Part shown: in pieces, positions 1 to 10,924 of the stretch | Numbering within the stretch: the first letter of the stretch is position 1 | How the letters are laid out: the number at the start of each line of letters is the position of its first letter | Assembly (NCBI GenBank): GCA_037176705.1 | Contig: CM073887.1 | Location: forward strand, 55,885,001 to 55,949,000 | DNA length: 64,000 nt | Direction: 5' to 3' | Source of the DNA: Molossus alvarezi | Taxonomy: Eukaryota > Chordata > Mammalia > Chiroptera > Molossidae | Made by a program: the position numbers and the translations under genes | The notes under the pieces: model-generated | What the model was told of the DNA's origin: nothing | The model's database searches: none | What the model saw: only the letters and a program-made list of their open reading frames with translations

Positions 1-191
1 GAGAGAGGGGGGGGGAAGGAAGAGGGAGAGAGATAGAAACATCAATGAGAGAGAACATAGATAGGCTGCCTCCTGCATGCCCCCTACTGGGGATCAGGCC
101 CACAACCTGGGCATGTGACCTGAGTGGGAATTGAACTGGTGACCTCGTGGTGCATGGGTTGATGCTCAACCACTGAGCCACACTGGCCGGG
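1..191 (-). mobile_element. Ves-type SINE, cut by window edge
   Basis: Reverse-oriented bat tRNA-derived SINE. A GA-rich stretch is followed by the conserved body and the tRNA-like head ending ...ccactgagccacactggcc. The A-rich tail lies outside the window. Confidence 0.9.
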
Positions 192-549
192 TTGAAACAA
201 GAATTTAATGTAACAATGAAATATTTATTTCTCTGAGAGTCACCTGGCTCTGGCCACAAAATATTTTGTACTGTGTTTCAAGTTGCGGTGATTAAATAAA
301 ATTTTACTCATTGTAAACCTGAGACTAAAATAAAGTGAATAAATGTTTAAAGGTGACAAATTCAGATAGAGGCAACGCTGATCTAGAACACCCAAGGAAG
401 TTACCCAAGAGGAACCTCCACCCAAAGGACTTCTTAGAGAATGTCTGTGCCCAGGAAAGGTCCTAAAAAGAGAGGCAAAAAGATTTTATGCCAAGTAGTT
501 CCTGGTGGTCATTAACTACTGTTCTCTCATGTAAAATATCCACACACAC
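192..549. other. Intronic paralogous block
   Basis: No coding potential is seen. The right part, from about 402, resembles about 56,050-56,205: both share 'cctccacccaaaggactt', then 'tctgtgcccaggaaag' and a similar sequence after it. In each case the block lies downstream (minus-strand sense) of a KRAB zinc-finger first exon, so it is best read as duplicated intron-1 sequence. Confidence 0.55.
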
Positions 550-558
550 AAAATAAAC

Positions 559-800
559 TTTTTTTTTTATTTTTTATCCTCACCCGAGGACATTTTTCCA
601 TTTTTTGTTCAGATAGAGCGGGAGGGAGAGAGAGAGAGAAACATCGATGTTAAGGGACACATCGAGTGGCTGCCACCCCCACGACCAACCAGGGCCGGGG
701 ACAAACTGCAACCGAGGTACGTGCCCTTAGCGGGAACTGAACCCGGATCTCTCTGGACCGCAGGCTGACGCTCCAACCGCTGAGCCAAACCGGCCAGGGC
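559..800 (-). mobile_element. Ves-type SINE, full length
   Basis: T-rich start, 'atcctcacccgaggac', GA-rich box, then the tRNA-like head ending 'ccaaaccggccagggc'. Flanked by a short TSD, aaaataaac (550-558 and 801-809). Confidence 0.95.
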
Positions 801-891
801 AAAATAAACCTTTTTAAAAACAGCCATTCATTGACTGTGGGGAAATAATAAACAATTAAAATATTGAGTCTGTTTTATTAAAAGGAGACAA

Positions 892-1051
892 TAGGCCCTG
901 GCTGGTGTGGCTCAGTTGGTTGGGAGGTGTCCTGTGCACCAAAAGGTTGCTGGTTTGATTCCTGGTCAGGACACATGCCTGGGTTGCAGGCTTGATCCCT
1001 GGTAGTGGTTGTGCAGAGGCAGCTAATTGATGTTCCACTCTCAATGGATGT

Positions 1052-1099
<48 letters not shown>

Positions 1100-1149
1100 C
1101 TGACCTCCCTCTCTCTCTAGAAACCAATAAAAAAATCTTTAAAAAGATA
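892..1149 (+). mobile_element. Ves-type SINE with long CT tract
   Basis: Head 'ggccctggctggtgtggctc', CT microsatellite in the body, A-rich tail. TSD aaaaggaga at 880-888 and 1150-1158. Confidence 0.95.
1051..1095. repeat. (CT)n microsatellite in a SINE
   Basis: Uninterrupted CT dinucleotides expanded from the pyrimidine-rich part of the surrounding SINE. Confidence 0.95.
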
Positions 1150-1294
1150 AAAAGGAGATAAGAGGTCCTCAATGGATCACTTATACTAAGTAACATCACT
1201 AAAACCAAAACTTAATACAGTCATGAGCCACATAACAACATATGGTCAACAGATCACATGTAGGATGGTGGTCCCATAAGATTATAATGGATTT

Positions 1295-1541
1295 GGCCCT
1301 GACCAGCTGGTTAGAGTGTCGTCCCAAACACCCAAAGTTTGCAGGTTCATTCCCAGTCAGAGCACATGCCTGGGTTGCAGATTCGATCACCGGTTGAGGG
1401 TGTACGGGAGGTAACTGATCAATGTTTCTCTCTCACACTGGTGTTTCTCTCCTTCTCTCCCCTCTCTCTCTCTTCACTTCCTCTCTCTAAAATCAATAAA
1501 ACATATTCCCGGGTGAGGATTAAAATAAAAAAATAGAGCTC
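1295..1541 (+). mobile_element. Ves-type SINE, first of a tandem pair
   Basis: Head 'ggccctgaccagctggttag', CT-rich body, tail 'gggtgaggattaaaataaa'. A 16-bp direct repeat, agattataatggattt, lies at 1279-1294 and again at 1799-1814, after the second SINE, so one duplication brackets the pair. Confidence 0.9.
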
Positions 1542-1798
1542 TGGCCGGTTTGGGTCAGCGGTTAGAGCGTTGGCTCACGGACCAATGAGTCGCGGGTTGG
1601 ATTTTGGTCAAGGGCATATACCTCGGTTGTGATTCGTCTCTGGCCCTGGTTGGGGTTGTGCGGGAGGCAGCCACTCGATGTGTCCCTTTCACGTTGATGT
1701 TTCTCTCTCTCTCTCCCCCTCCTACTCTATCTGAACAAAAAGTGGAAAGATGTCTTTGGGTGAGGATAAAATTAATTAATTAATTAATTAATTTAAAA
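1542..1798 (+). mobile_element. Ves-type SINE, second of a tandem pair
   Basis: Head 'ctctggccggtttgggtcag' directly follows the tail of the preceding SINE. The tail ends in an AATT-rich microsatellite (about 1770-1791). The right flank carries the 16-bp duplication of the composite. Confidence 0.9.
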
Positions 1799-2496
1799 AG
1801 ATTATAATGGATTTGAAAAATTCCTATCACCTAGTGATGTCATACCCATCATAACATCATAAGGCAATGCATTACTCAGAGGTTTATAGTGATGCTGGTA
1901 TAAACAAGATTACTATGCTGCCGTCCTACAAAAGTACAGCACATTCATTTACGTACAGTACATAGCACTTGGTGATAATAAACAACTGTTACTGGTTTAC
2001 ATATTTACTATACTATACCTTTCTACTATTAAACGTTTGCTGTGAAACAGGTTGCTATTTTAGGCAGGTAGCAGTGTCATAATAGATCTTGTGTTTACTG
2101 TGTCTTTTGATTGCATCATTTTCTCCTGTGTTTGATTGACTCTTTTCTTTTATAAATTTCATGGCCTAAGTGTACAATGTTGTAAAGTCAACAGCAGTGT
2201 ACAACAATGTCCTAGGCCTTCATATTCACACACCAATCACTGACTCATGTAGAGAGACCTTCAGTCCTGCAAGTTCCATTCAGGGTAAGTGCCCTATACA
2301 GGGGCACCATTTTTTATCTTGTACACCATATTTTTTCTGTACCTTTTCTATGTCTAGATTCACAAATACTTACTACCATTGCATTACAATCCCCTACAGC
2401 ATACCATACAGTAACATGTTGTACAGGTTTGTAGCCTAGGAGCAATAGGCTATACCATATAGCTTAGGTGTGTAGTAGGCTACACCATGCAGGTTT

Positions 2497-2673
2497 TAAA
2501 AATAACATTTAAATTTTATTGATTTGAAGAAGAAAGAGAGAGAAACATCAGTTTGTTGTTCCACTCATTTTTATATTCCTTGGTTGGTCCTAGTATATGC
2601 CTTCACCAGGGCATATAATCTGCAACCTTAGTGTATCAAGATGATGCTCTAACCAACCGAGCTACCCCTCCGG
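2497..2673 (-). mobile_element. Diverged SINE inside the Tigger element
   Basis: Antisense tRNA-derived SINE, more diverged than the others, ending in 'aaccaaccgagctacccctc'. An imperfect 19-bp duplication (ggctacaccatgcaggttt and ggctacaccttgtaggttt) flanks it at 2478-2496 and 2674-2692. Confidence 0.75.
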
Positions 2674-2762
2674 GGCTACACCTTGTAGGTTTGTGTAAGT
2701 GGACTCAAAACCACAAAATTGCCTAAGGATGTACTCCCCAGGTTCAGGGATGCATGCCTGTG

Positions 2763-3140
2763 TTTAACTGCATTTCCAACCTCCCCCAGGAAGAAAAATT
2801 TAAACCAATCACTCTGGAATTTCCTGATCAACCATAATCTGCCTAACAAGACTCCTGCTATTTTCTACTGTGGAGAGATGACCTGGCCTGAAGCAATCCT
2901 TCTCTTTTCTTTTCCTAGTAACCTCTTACTCCCACTGTATTTCTGCCTGTAAACGCCTTCCATTTTGCACAGCTCCTCTGAGATTCTATGTATTAAATCG
3001 GATGCTGCTCGATTCGTGAATGGGGAATAAAGCCAATTAAATCTTCAAATGTACTCAATTGAATTTTGTTTTGTTTTTTAAAACAGTATGAAATGCACCA
3101 CAAAAACAAATAGTTAATAGAGATGCAGTGACTCCGAAGG
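2763..3140. other. Unassigned spacer
   Basis: AT-rich sequence between the transposon and the GC-rich promoter. No gene or recognised repeat is seen. Confidence 0.4.
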
Positions 3141-3144
3141 GAAG

Positions 3145-3790
3145 ATGGCGTTTGGGATTCGGGGGAGAGCTGGAACGCAGGCATCTGTCGGAGCGCTAGG
3201 CCTGGGGACAGGTGGTGGATTTGAGACCCTGCTCCACAAACAAGAAAACTCAGGAGAACACGGGTTCCCTCTGGGGAGAAAGGAGGGACCGGGACCCCAC
3301 AGACCACAGCTCCTCCCATTCACGCACCCCAGAGACCGAGTCATGATTGTCCAAAATGATTCTCCCCGACTGGGGAGACGCGGGAACGGGGTGCAGAGCT
3401 GCGCAGACACGCTCCGGGCCGAAGTCCTCGCGCGCAGTGAGGACTGGACGCCCCGGTCACGGCTGGCGGTGCAGCCCCCACACCGCGAGCCCGAGGGACT
3501 GAGGAGTGAGCGGAGCCCCCGGGGGCCTTGAGTCGGCAGACTCCGGACTGACCCGGAGACGGTCCCGCCAGGGCGGCTGGAGCAGCCCCTCCTCCCCGTC
3601 TGCGCCCGGCCGCACACTCACCATTTCTAGGTTTCCTGGTTTCCTGAGTCCGTCCAGAACACCCACCACCAGTGCGGACCACAGCTGGACAGGTGAGGGC
3701 AGAGCAAGGAAGATGCGATTCCCAGCGCCGCTGAAGCGAGCAGAACATCCGGGAGGTTGCAGAGCGTAGCCCCACCCACCTGGCCTACAG
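3145..3790 (-). promoter_or_regulatory. GC-rich promoter/CpG island of left KRAB-ZNF paralogue
   Basis: Base composition changes sharply here: GC-rich with many CpG dinucleotides, unlike the AT-rich surroundings. It surrounds a KRAB zinc-finger type first exon on the minus strand. It aligns in patches with the second promoter at 56,520-57,125, for example 'aactcaggagaa', 'gaccccacagacca', 'cgattgtcc/tgattgtcc' and 'ccccacccacctg'. The many long overlapping open frames here are GC-driven and not genes. Confidence 0.75.
3622..3760 (-). CDS. First exon (5'UTR + ATG) of a KRAB zinc-finger paralogue
   Basis: On the minus strand the exon ends 'aaacctagaaatg' followed directly by the splice donor gtgagtgtg. 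The ATG at 3624-3622 is thus the last codon of the exon. This is the standard KRAB zinc-finger layout, where exon 1 holds the 5'UTR and the start codon and the KRAB-A box begins in exon 2. The rest of the gene would lie beyond the left edge. The upstream (5') limit at 3760 is approximate because the transcription start cannot be seen. No KRAB or finger exon for this unit lies in the 3.6 kb to its left, so whether the gene works is unknown. Confidence 0.7.
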
Positions 3791-5925
3791 CTCCCGAAAG
3801 GACGGACAGTTTGCAAGACATCGCCCCCTAGTGCCTGCGTTACACAGGCCTGAGCCCAGCGCAGCCAGAACTCCTCTAGGACGGGGACATTTGCATTGAA
3901 ACCTAGTGCTGAAAGCCCACCAAGGAACCGTGATCCTTCCTTGCAAACACAGGAACTTAGAAGGCACCTCACCCTATGCAATAATGAATCTGGATCAATA
4001 TTTATCTTTGTTGACAACTGGAGTGTGGTGTGTGATTTTCCCAAAAAGGTGCACAGGCTCAGGTACCAGGAATGGGTTGGATGGGCATCCTTCCAGAACT
4101 TCAGTCAGATGCGTAAAAAGAGCATAGAAAACAAAAACAAGCCATCCTTTCTGAAAAAAAAAAAAAAAAAAATGACTCTGGGTATTTAAAATGTTTAACT
4201 TTAGAAAATGTTCCTGACATGAAAACATTTCTATGCCATGGAAAATACAAGCTCTGTTTTCTCTCTGGTGATTGATTCAATCACTCTCTGAGGTCATGAG
4301 CCACCCCTTACTTGTGGTTACACTGTTTAATCCATCAATAATGAGATTTATCAGAAATCTGGGTTTGGTCTCATTAATAATCCCCAATGGGCAAGTCTGT
4401 AATACTAGCGTTACATTCATTCTGACAATGATGGAATCACTCCTGGCCAGGCATCCTCTCCATACAGTATGCACAGATACTGTTTCTGACCACTGCCTCT
4501 CTCCATTCCCTGAGGAAATGCTCACCTTTAGTATCATCTGAGACACAGCCCCACCCAAACTGCAGCAATAATTCCATCATGCCTGGGGACACAGAAGAAC
4601 CCCTGGAGGCCATCTGACACAGGGAGACTGAGGGGCAGAGCCAAAGAACCATAGTGATCTCAGTGGAAAGAGAAAAGGAGGGCACATGCTTGAACCAGCA
4701 CTTATTATATACAAGGTGGACCACCTCGGGGAGTAGCATCATCATCAGTCCATTCACTGTAGGAAGAATTCCGGATATTCAGCATGAAGAATTGAGCGAT
4801 GAATATATTTACATTTCACAACCCTTTTTTCATCTTTCTTTTAACAGCTATCTGGAAAAACAATAGTCTTGAAGCAGTTTTTCTAGGAATAATTTTGATT
4901 TCCTAAAGTCTGGAATACTTCTGTTTTTTTGTTTTGCTTTATCTCTTAACTCCTCATCTCCACCTTAATGAATGACATCCTACTAAGAATGTGTGTTCAC
5001 TGGAGAAGAGGCTAAGTCTGTTCTCTTCTCTCACACTGCTGAACTGCTGAAACATGCTGCTAGGGAGATGACATTTCATCCCTGCCCTTCCCACCCTACT
5101 TTTTTTTTGCACCTGTGGGAATTGGACAGTTCCCATTGTGGCCCCATTTGGGCAGAAAATGCAGATGTGCTTTCTGCACTGACGTCCAGGAATTGTTCTG
5201 CTTGCCAAAGGTCTTTTAATTACTGTGGTCATCATTGTAGGCATGATCGCTTAAAACTGTGACCTTCGTAATGGCAAATACAAGGGCCAGAATATACTTA
5301 GCATGTTAGTATAGCCACCTGCACCATGGAAAACCCATGAGAACGCAAGACACCCTACAAGATTGTCTTCTCGGCCAACAAGCTCCACTGAAGAAGCTCA
5401 GGGAGTCCTTTGTATACATGGAGAGAGAGTTTCCCCATGACCTCAGAAAATGGCTCTAATGGAATAAATTACCCAACGTTCTAGACGGTGCTCTTGGCTC
5501 TGAAAATAAAAATAAGAAAGAAATCCATCCTTTTAATAGCCTAAAGCATGAAGTGACTTTAAGTGGCAGAACATCAACATATATGTTTATACTTTAAAAT
5601 GTTTTTTCTTCATGGTCTGACTGAAATAGTAACGTGAAGTTTGAGGTAGGAGTGGGAGAGAAAATACTTCTGTCTTCTGGGAAAAGCATGAATTACCATA
5701 AATAATAATCTCAGCATTTATTTCAAAGATTTGAAAGTATGGAAAATAAGTACCCAAAGATGAAATCAAAATAGCCATCACAGAACTTTATTAAAGGCAT
5801 TACTTCTCAGTAGTTTTACAGGCCTGTTTCAGTCTTACTTTTCAGGGGAGAATTGATTAATCTGCAGTGTACAATGTAGATTCTATTGAGAGAGGCTGTG
5901 CTTTTTAAGTCTGATAAGGAGATGA
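3791..5925. other. Unassigned intergenic sequence
   Basis: Mostly unique-looking sequence upstream of the left promoter, including a 19-A run near 4156-4174. Only short open frames without recognisable domains occur, and no repeat family is recognised. Confidence 0.4.
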
Positions 5926-6072
5926 CAATGACAGTGAGAATAGAACTGAAACGCTAACACTAATAATAAAGGCACTTTTTGAGGGGAACATGTGTAAAGT
6001 ATATGATTGTTTAATCACTAAGTTGTACATCTGAAACCAATACATACAAAACAAAAAAAATAAAATCACTTT
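5926..6072 (+). repeat. Old L1 3'-end-like fragment
   Basis: The phrase 'taatcactaagttgtacatctgaaaccaatac' region followed by an A-rich stretch resembles the 3' end of older mammalian L1 copies. Recognised by eye only. Confidence 0.45.
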
Positions 6073-6077
6073 AGAGA

Positions 6078-6268
6078 GGCTTACTAAGTATAAGGCACTC
6101 CGCATCGTGGGTGGATTGACTCATTACTTTTCATCTTCACAGACTTGTAAACATGGAAGCTCTAATAATGATCACATTTGGTAAAAGGGGCAAGTGAGAC
6201 TTAGGGGAGCTACATGACTTGTCTAAGGTTACACAGGCAGTCAGTAGGGGAGTTCAGATTCATCGCCA
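6078..6268 (+). repeat. MIR SINE
   Basis: Matches the order of MIR landmarks: 'ttactaagtataaggcactc', then 'catcttcacagac', then 'gacttgtctaaggttacaca' (the conserved core), then 'agtaggggagttcagattc'. An old element shared by all mammals. Confidence 0.75.
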
Positions 6269-6670
6269 GGATGCAAAAGACAGGCACTGCCACTCAGCAT
6301 GATTTACTTCTTAGTATGAAATTAAGACAAATGGTTCCTTGACAAGGACAGACTCCTTGGCGTGAATCAGAAACAAGTTTATTTCTTCACATGCCTTGTT
6401 AAAATCCACACTACAGACCAGATTTTCTTTGCCCTTGGCTGAAATCTGAAGTGGGTTCCAGAGTAATTTTAGTCACTTTTACTGCTAAAATTCTGTGGTC
6501 ACTTTCAAGTACAGCAATTTCCAGGGAAGTCTAATATTCATAGAAGATATTTGGGAGCAGAGCTTTTGTTTATAAGATGGAAATTAGGGTCTTGAAGAAA
6601 AGTTAAAAATGACACGTGACATAATAGTGAGGCTGGAGTATGTATAGATTTTTCTAAGAGTGTAATAACC
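6269..6670. other. Unassigned spacer
   Basis: Nothing recognised between MIR and the LTR. Confidence 0.4.
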
Positions 6671-7375
6671 TGTGGGGGTCCAGAACAAGCCACCTCAACT
6701 TGTGCCTCAGTGTATGCAGATTATTTTGAGCTAAAGGCAATTTTAGGAGCAGGCTCAAGAGAAACTTCAGCCCCTCCCTTTAACTACCTAGAAGAACTTA
6801 AATTAGGGACTTTGGCCATAATAAAACAATTTGTTGACCCACCTATATGGAAGGGAAAACTTCTATTTACTAAACATCTGCTTTTCTTATCATCCCACAG
6901 TGACATTTTGAAGCTTCCAAGGTGCATTACCTCATCCTTAGCTCAGATGTCTTATGTATCTAGATCCCTCTTTCTTTCTTTCTAAATATGTTTTCATTGA
7001 TTTTTTAGAGGGAGAGGAAGAAGAGATAGAAACATCGATGTGAGAGAGAAACCCTGATTGACTGCCTCCTGTATGCCTCCCACTGGGGATCGAGCCAGAA
7101 ACCTGGGCATGTGCCCTGACCGGGGAATCAAACCAGGATATCTTAGTCCATGGGATGGTGCTCAATCCACTGAGCCACACTGGCCGGTCTAGATCCCTCT
7201 TTCTATCTCTGAACCTCTCCTTCATGTGGGATTCCTGATTCTCTCATGTATGTAGAGTTCCCATATGTACATATAATAAAATTGATTATTTTCTCTTGAT
7301 AATCTGTCGCATGTCTCTTTGATTATTAGACCTCTCAGTGGAACCTTGAGAGTAAAGTTTTTTTTTTTTCTCCCA
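6671..7375 (+). mobile_element. Endogenous retrovirus LTR, split by a SINE
   Basis: Starts tgtgggggtccag and ends in ca before 'tagttggcgctgtaac', which looks like a decayed primer-binding site (tggcgc...). A polyadenylation-type 'ataataaaa' lies near 7274. A SINE at 6976-7189 interrupts it. The tggcgc start would suit a class II-like element; this class call is tentative. No viral open frame was seen next to it. Confidence 0.55.
6976..7189 (-). mobile_element. Ves-type SINE in the LTR
   Basis: Antisense SINE ending 'gagccacactggccggtc'. Perfect 15-bp TSD tagatccctctttct at 6961-6975 and 7190-7204. Confidence 0.95.
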
Positions 7376-8024
7376 TAGTTGGCGCTGTAACTTAATGTCA
7401 TCACTGGTTGACATACCTACTGACTACATAATCCCCAATTTGCTTCTTTCCAGCTCGGTATATAGTTGTAATTTAGCTTAGGGAGGGGGTTCAAAAAATC
7501 ATATCAAACTCTGAATCTTCAGCTTCTGATTTTGCCAAATATCTGATAAAAATTTTATTATTTAAATCCTTTCAAATATCTTGTTATATTTCAGCTGGGA
7601 CAAACAGTAAGTATTTCTGATGGTATTAAGCAAACCTATGGTCCTAAGAGGGGACATGGTAAGAGAATCTTACCTTCAGATAGCCCAAAGGAAGAACTGA
7701 CAGCCTTCATGTCAAGTTCCCCAGTGAGACACAATGTCTATTTCCAAAATATTATCCAGTAAAATAGATGCAATCAAAGTTGACATAACTTTTTAAATAT
7801 AAATATTGTTTAAACGTTCTAATATTCATAATCTTATCAATTCGTACATTTCCATATTCTTTTAATCTAATTGTAGTTTGAATCAGGATTTCACCAATGG
7901 GTTTTGGTACCACAGTTCAGGAATTCCCATATCAAGGAATTCTGGAAATTTTTCTATCTCCTGATCATTTTACCTCAGGGAGAGACAAGCCAAGGAACTC
8001 TAGCCCTGTTATTAATCTTAAACA
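7376..8024. other. Unassigned, possibly ERV-internal
   Basis: Follows the putative primer-binding site. No protein similarity can be claimed. Confidence 0.3.
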
Positions 8025-8258
8025 TTTTTTTTTATCCTCACCCGAGGACATTTTGTTCAGATAGAGTGGGAGGGAGAGAGAGGAAGAGAGAGAGAAACAT
8101 CGATGTGAAAGGTACACATCAAGTGGCTGCTACCTGCACAACCCAACCAGGGCCAAGGACACACTGCAACTGAGGTACACGCCCTTAGCGGGAACTGAAC
8201 CTGGGTCTCTCTGGACCACAGGCCGACGCTCCAACCGCTGAGCCAAACCGGCCAGGGC
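8025..8258 (-). mobile_element. Ves-type SINE
   Basis: Complete antisense SINE: T-rich tail, 'atcctcacccgaggac', GA box, and head ending 'ccaaaccggccagggc'. Confidence 0.95.
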
Positions 8259-8369
8259 TTGAACTTGTTTTAACTGGCCTGAATACAGACCCAAGTGACT
8301 GCTGGTTAGGTTTCTCATTGTAATTGCTTCCTTGCAGTCTTTTAAATTCCTCTGTACTGGGGTAAATAG

Positions 8370-9420
8370 AGTGAAAGGGGTGGGAGAGAATAATAGAACA
8401 GAGAATTAATTATAGTGGGGTACTAGCCATAGTTATAAGAAATGTTCATCATCCTTTCTCTGTTAATCATGATTGCCTTGTTTTGATTAAAGAAAGCTCA
8501 TTCTGACCCGACTGGAAATTGTAGGCCCCGGGACCTGCGAGTTAACCTCGAATTGCAGCCCATTCTCTTTATCCAAGAACTGTCCCCTCATTATGGAAAG
8601 ACTAACAACCTAGGAGTCCTGGAGGCGGTGTGCACTGGGGACAACCCTTGGTAGCCTCCAGCCAGCATTCCCCAGCCCACATTACTTCTCCTTGCCTATA
8701 ATCTGCAACCATTTTACCCATTGTTATTCCTTTTGCCTACTTCCCCATCTAATCTTTGTCCTTCTTCCCAATATAAACAGTTGGTTTATGGGGGGTAGAG
8801 CATATTTTTACAGGATGACCCACTGCTCTCCCATACTGCTGGCATTATTGGAATAATCACTCATATATGATTCAACCTTATCTCTGCTTAATCGGCTTGA
8901 GTAGTGACAGGTGGCCTGGACTTGTTTGTTGTCCAGTTTCATATTCTGGTGTCCATGGCAGGACTGCAAGCAGGACCACTCCGGGGTGAGTACCAGGGGT
9001 CCCCGAGGCTGAGGTCCGCACCCTTATTCACAACTCTGCCAGAAATGTTGCTGTTTGAGTCCCACCTGCAGCCTCAGCAATTCCCATCATCTCACCTAAG
9101 TTGAATCAAGCGCTCTGTAACTCTGAAACAAGAGATGTCTGTTGTCTGTTGCCTCTCTTCTGGTGTGAGCCTCATCAGCTCCTGGTTGCCAGAAACCTCT
9201 GAAAGTCCTCGCCTGGTCAGCTCAGGGTGAGACACTGCTCTGCGTGGTGCAGGGCATTCTGTCTGGCTGTGCAAATAAAAGGGCATGGTAAGCCACAAAT
9301 GTTTGTCTGTCTGTTGTGTGCCCTTGTAAATATTGTATATTAAGGTGGGGTCTTGTCTTGTGTAACTTTGCCTGCAATTTTGCTTAATTTGTTTAAAGAT
9401 CAGGGCACATCCCACTTAGT
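8370..9420 (+). mobile_element. Probable second LTR (gammaretrovirus-like)
   Basis: A purine-rich tract, gtgaaaggggtgggagagaa, near 8371 resembles a polypurine tract. It is followed by a TATA-like aatataaac near 8770 and an aataaa near 9275. Long U3/R/U5-like sequence then ends before a G-rich ggggggccc. This order fits an LTR of about 1 kb. Ends are approximate and no matching second copy exists in the window. Confidence 0.35.
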
Positions 9421-9498
9421 AGGGGGGCCCAGCTGCTTGTGGCAGGCTGAACCCTTGGCAGGATTGTAGGAACAACCCACAGCTGCCAAGAGTGTTTT

Positions 9499-9755
9499 AT
9501 TTTGCTAATCCTCACCTGAGGATATTTTTCCATTGATTTTTAGATAGAGTGGAAGGAAGGGAGAGAGGGAGTTAGAGAGAGAGAAAGAAACACCGATGTG
9601 AGAGAGACACATGGATTGGTTGCCTTCCACACAACCCCCGACCAGGGCTGGGGATCAAACCTTCAGCCCAGGTACGTGGCCTTGACTGGGAATCAAAACG
9701 ATTACCCTCCAGTCCACAGGCCGAAGCTCTAACCACTGAGAAAAACTCATCAGGC
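9499..9755 (-). mobile_element. Ves-type SINE
   Basis: Antisense copy beginning 'gctaatcctcacctgaggat'. TSD ccaagagtgtttt at 9486-9498 and 9756-9768. Confidence 0.92.
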
Positions 9756-9768
9756 CCAAGAGTGTTTT

Positions 9769-9968
9769 TTAAAAATATGTTTTTATTTTAACATTTAAAG
9801 AGAGAGATGAAGAGAGAAAAAGAGATAGCAACACTGATGTGAGAGAGAAACATTGATCAGCTGCCTCCTGCATGCCCCCTAGTGGGGATGAGCCCACAAT
9901 GCCGGCATGTGCCCTGACCAGGAATTGAAATGGGATGACACTCAATCCACTGAGCCACACTAGCTGGG
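9769..9968 (-). mobile_element. Ves-type SINE at the same target
   Basis: Antisense copy ending 'gagccacactagctggg'. It is flanked by a further partial copy of the target sequence (ccaagagt at 9969-9976), so two SINEs share one target motif. Confidence 0.9.
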
Positions 9969-10670
9969 CCAAGAGTTTTTTTTTTTTTTTTAATCATGGG
10001 GAACCTCCTTGCTCTCCCTCTCAAGGCATCAGCTGCCCAAATACTTAACTAATGGAAAAAACATATATGAAAGCTCTCATTTGTCTGTGTGTTCTGTTCT
10101 GTTAGAGAGCTCTTAGAGTTCCCGTCTGTTTGTAACGTAACTTTGGTTTTGGATGTTCCTTGCTTTCTTTCTCATGTGTTGGAGACTTGGTTGCCCTACA
10201 CTATTTATGAACATGGGGAATACACTGTCTCTGCTGTTTGAACTTTGTGCCATGTAGAGCTCATGAGGGCCATTTTGCTGTGTTGGTTGTTGTGAGATAA
10301 GATTCTGAAGCTGGTGTCCCATTCCTTCCTTTTGAGAGTACTATGTATTTACCTTAGATGTTGTTTGTGTTTCTGTTTTGAGATAAAATAGGATCTCTTC
10401 TTATGTGTAAGATTTCATGTCACATCATAAGAATTCTACTCAGAAAGATCTAAATTGATGGTTCAAAGAGGGAAAATGGTCTCACCCCTCTCCCAGAAAG
10501 TAAAAGAAAAATGTGATGAAATAAGTCTTTTAAACACTCTAAATCCTCCTCCTGGAGGCCTGGGAGCTACAGAAAAAATGGGGAATTAATACCACCCCAA
10601 AACCCTGTGCAGGTTGTGGAAGCAGTGGGGCCAGTGCCCCACCTTGGTGTGAAGGGAAAATAGATGGTAC

Positions 10671-10924
10671 ATTTATTTATTTATTTTTATTTTTTTATCC
10701 TCACCAGAGAACACTTTTCCATTCTTTGTTCAGATAGAGTGGGAGAGAGGGAGAGAGAGAGAGAGAGAAACATCAGCGCGAAAGGGACACATCGCGGTTA
10801 CCACCCACACGACAAGGGCCGGGGACAAACTGCAACCGAGGTATGTGCCCTTAGTGGGAACCGAACCCGGGTCTCTCTGGAATTTAGGCTGACGCTCTAA
10901 CCGCTGAGCCAGACTGGCCAGGGC
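10671..10924 (-). mobile_element. Ves-type SINE
   Basis: Antisense copy with a (TTTA)n tail. TSD atagatggtac at 10,660-10,670 and 10,925-10,935. Confidence 0.95.

Larger units (their letters stand above)
1215..2762 (+). mobile_element. Tigger/MER8-like DNA transposon, interrupted
   Basis: The left end (from about 1217) begins cagtcatgagccacataaca. The right end, near 2734-2762, is a degenerate inverted copy. Internal landmarks typical of this mammalian Tigger family are visible, such as 'gcctaggagcaataggct' near 2436 and 'gtaagtggactc' near 2695. No transposase frame survives. It has been split by SINE insertions at 1295-1798 and 2497-2673. The exact family name is from memory; assignment to a MER8/Tigger-type element is fairly secure. 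Confidence 0.7.

Noticed and set aside
3114..4044. Overlapping GC-rich open frames on both strands at the left promoter
   Set aside because: They overlap in several frames, have no known domain, and follow from the GC-rich, stop-poor composition around a KRAB-ZNF first exon.
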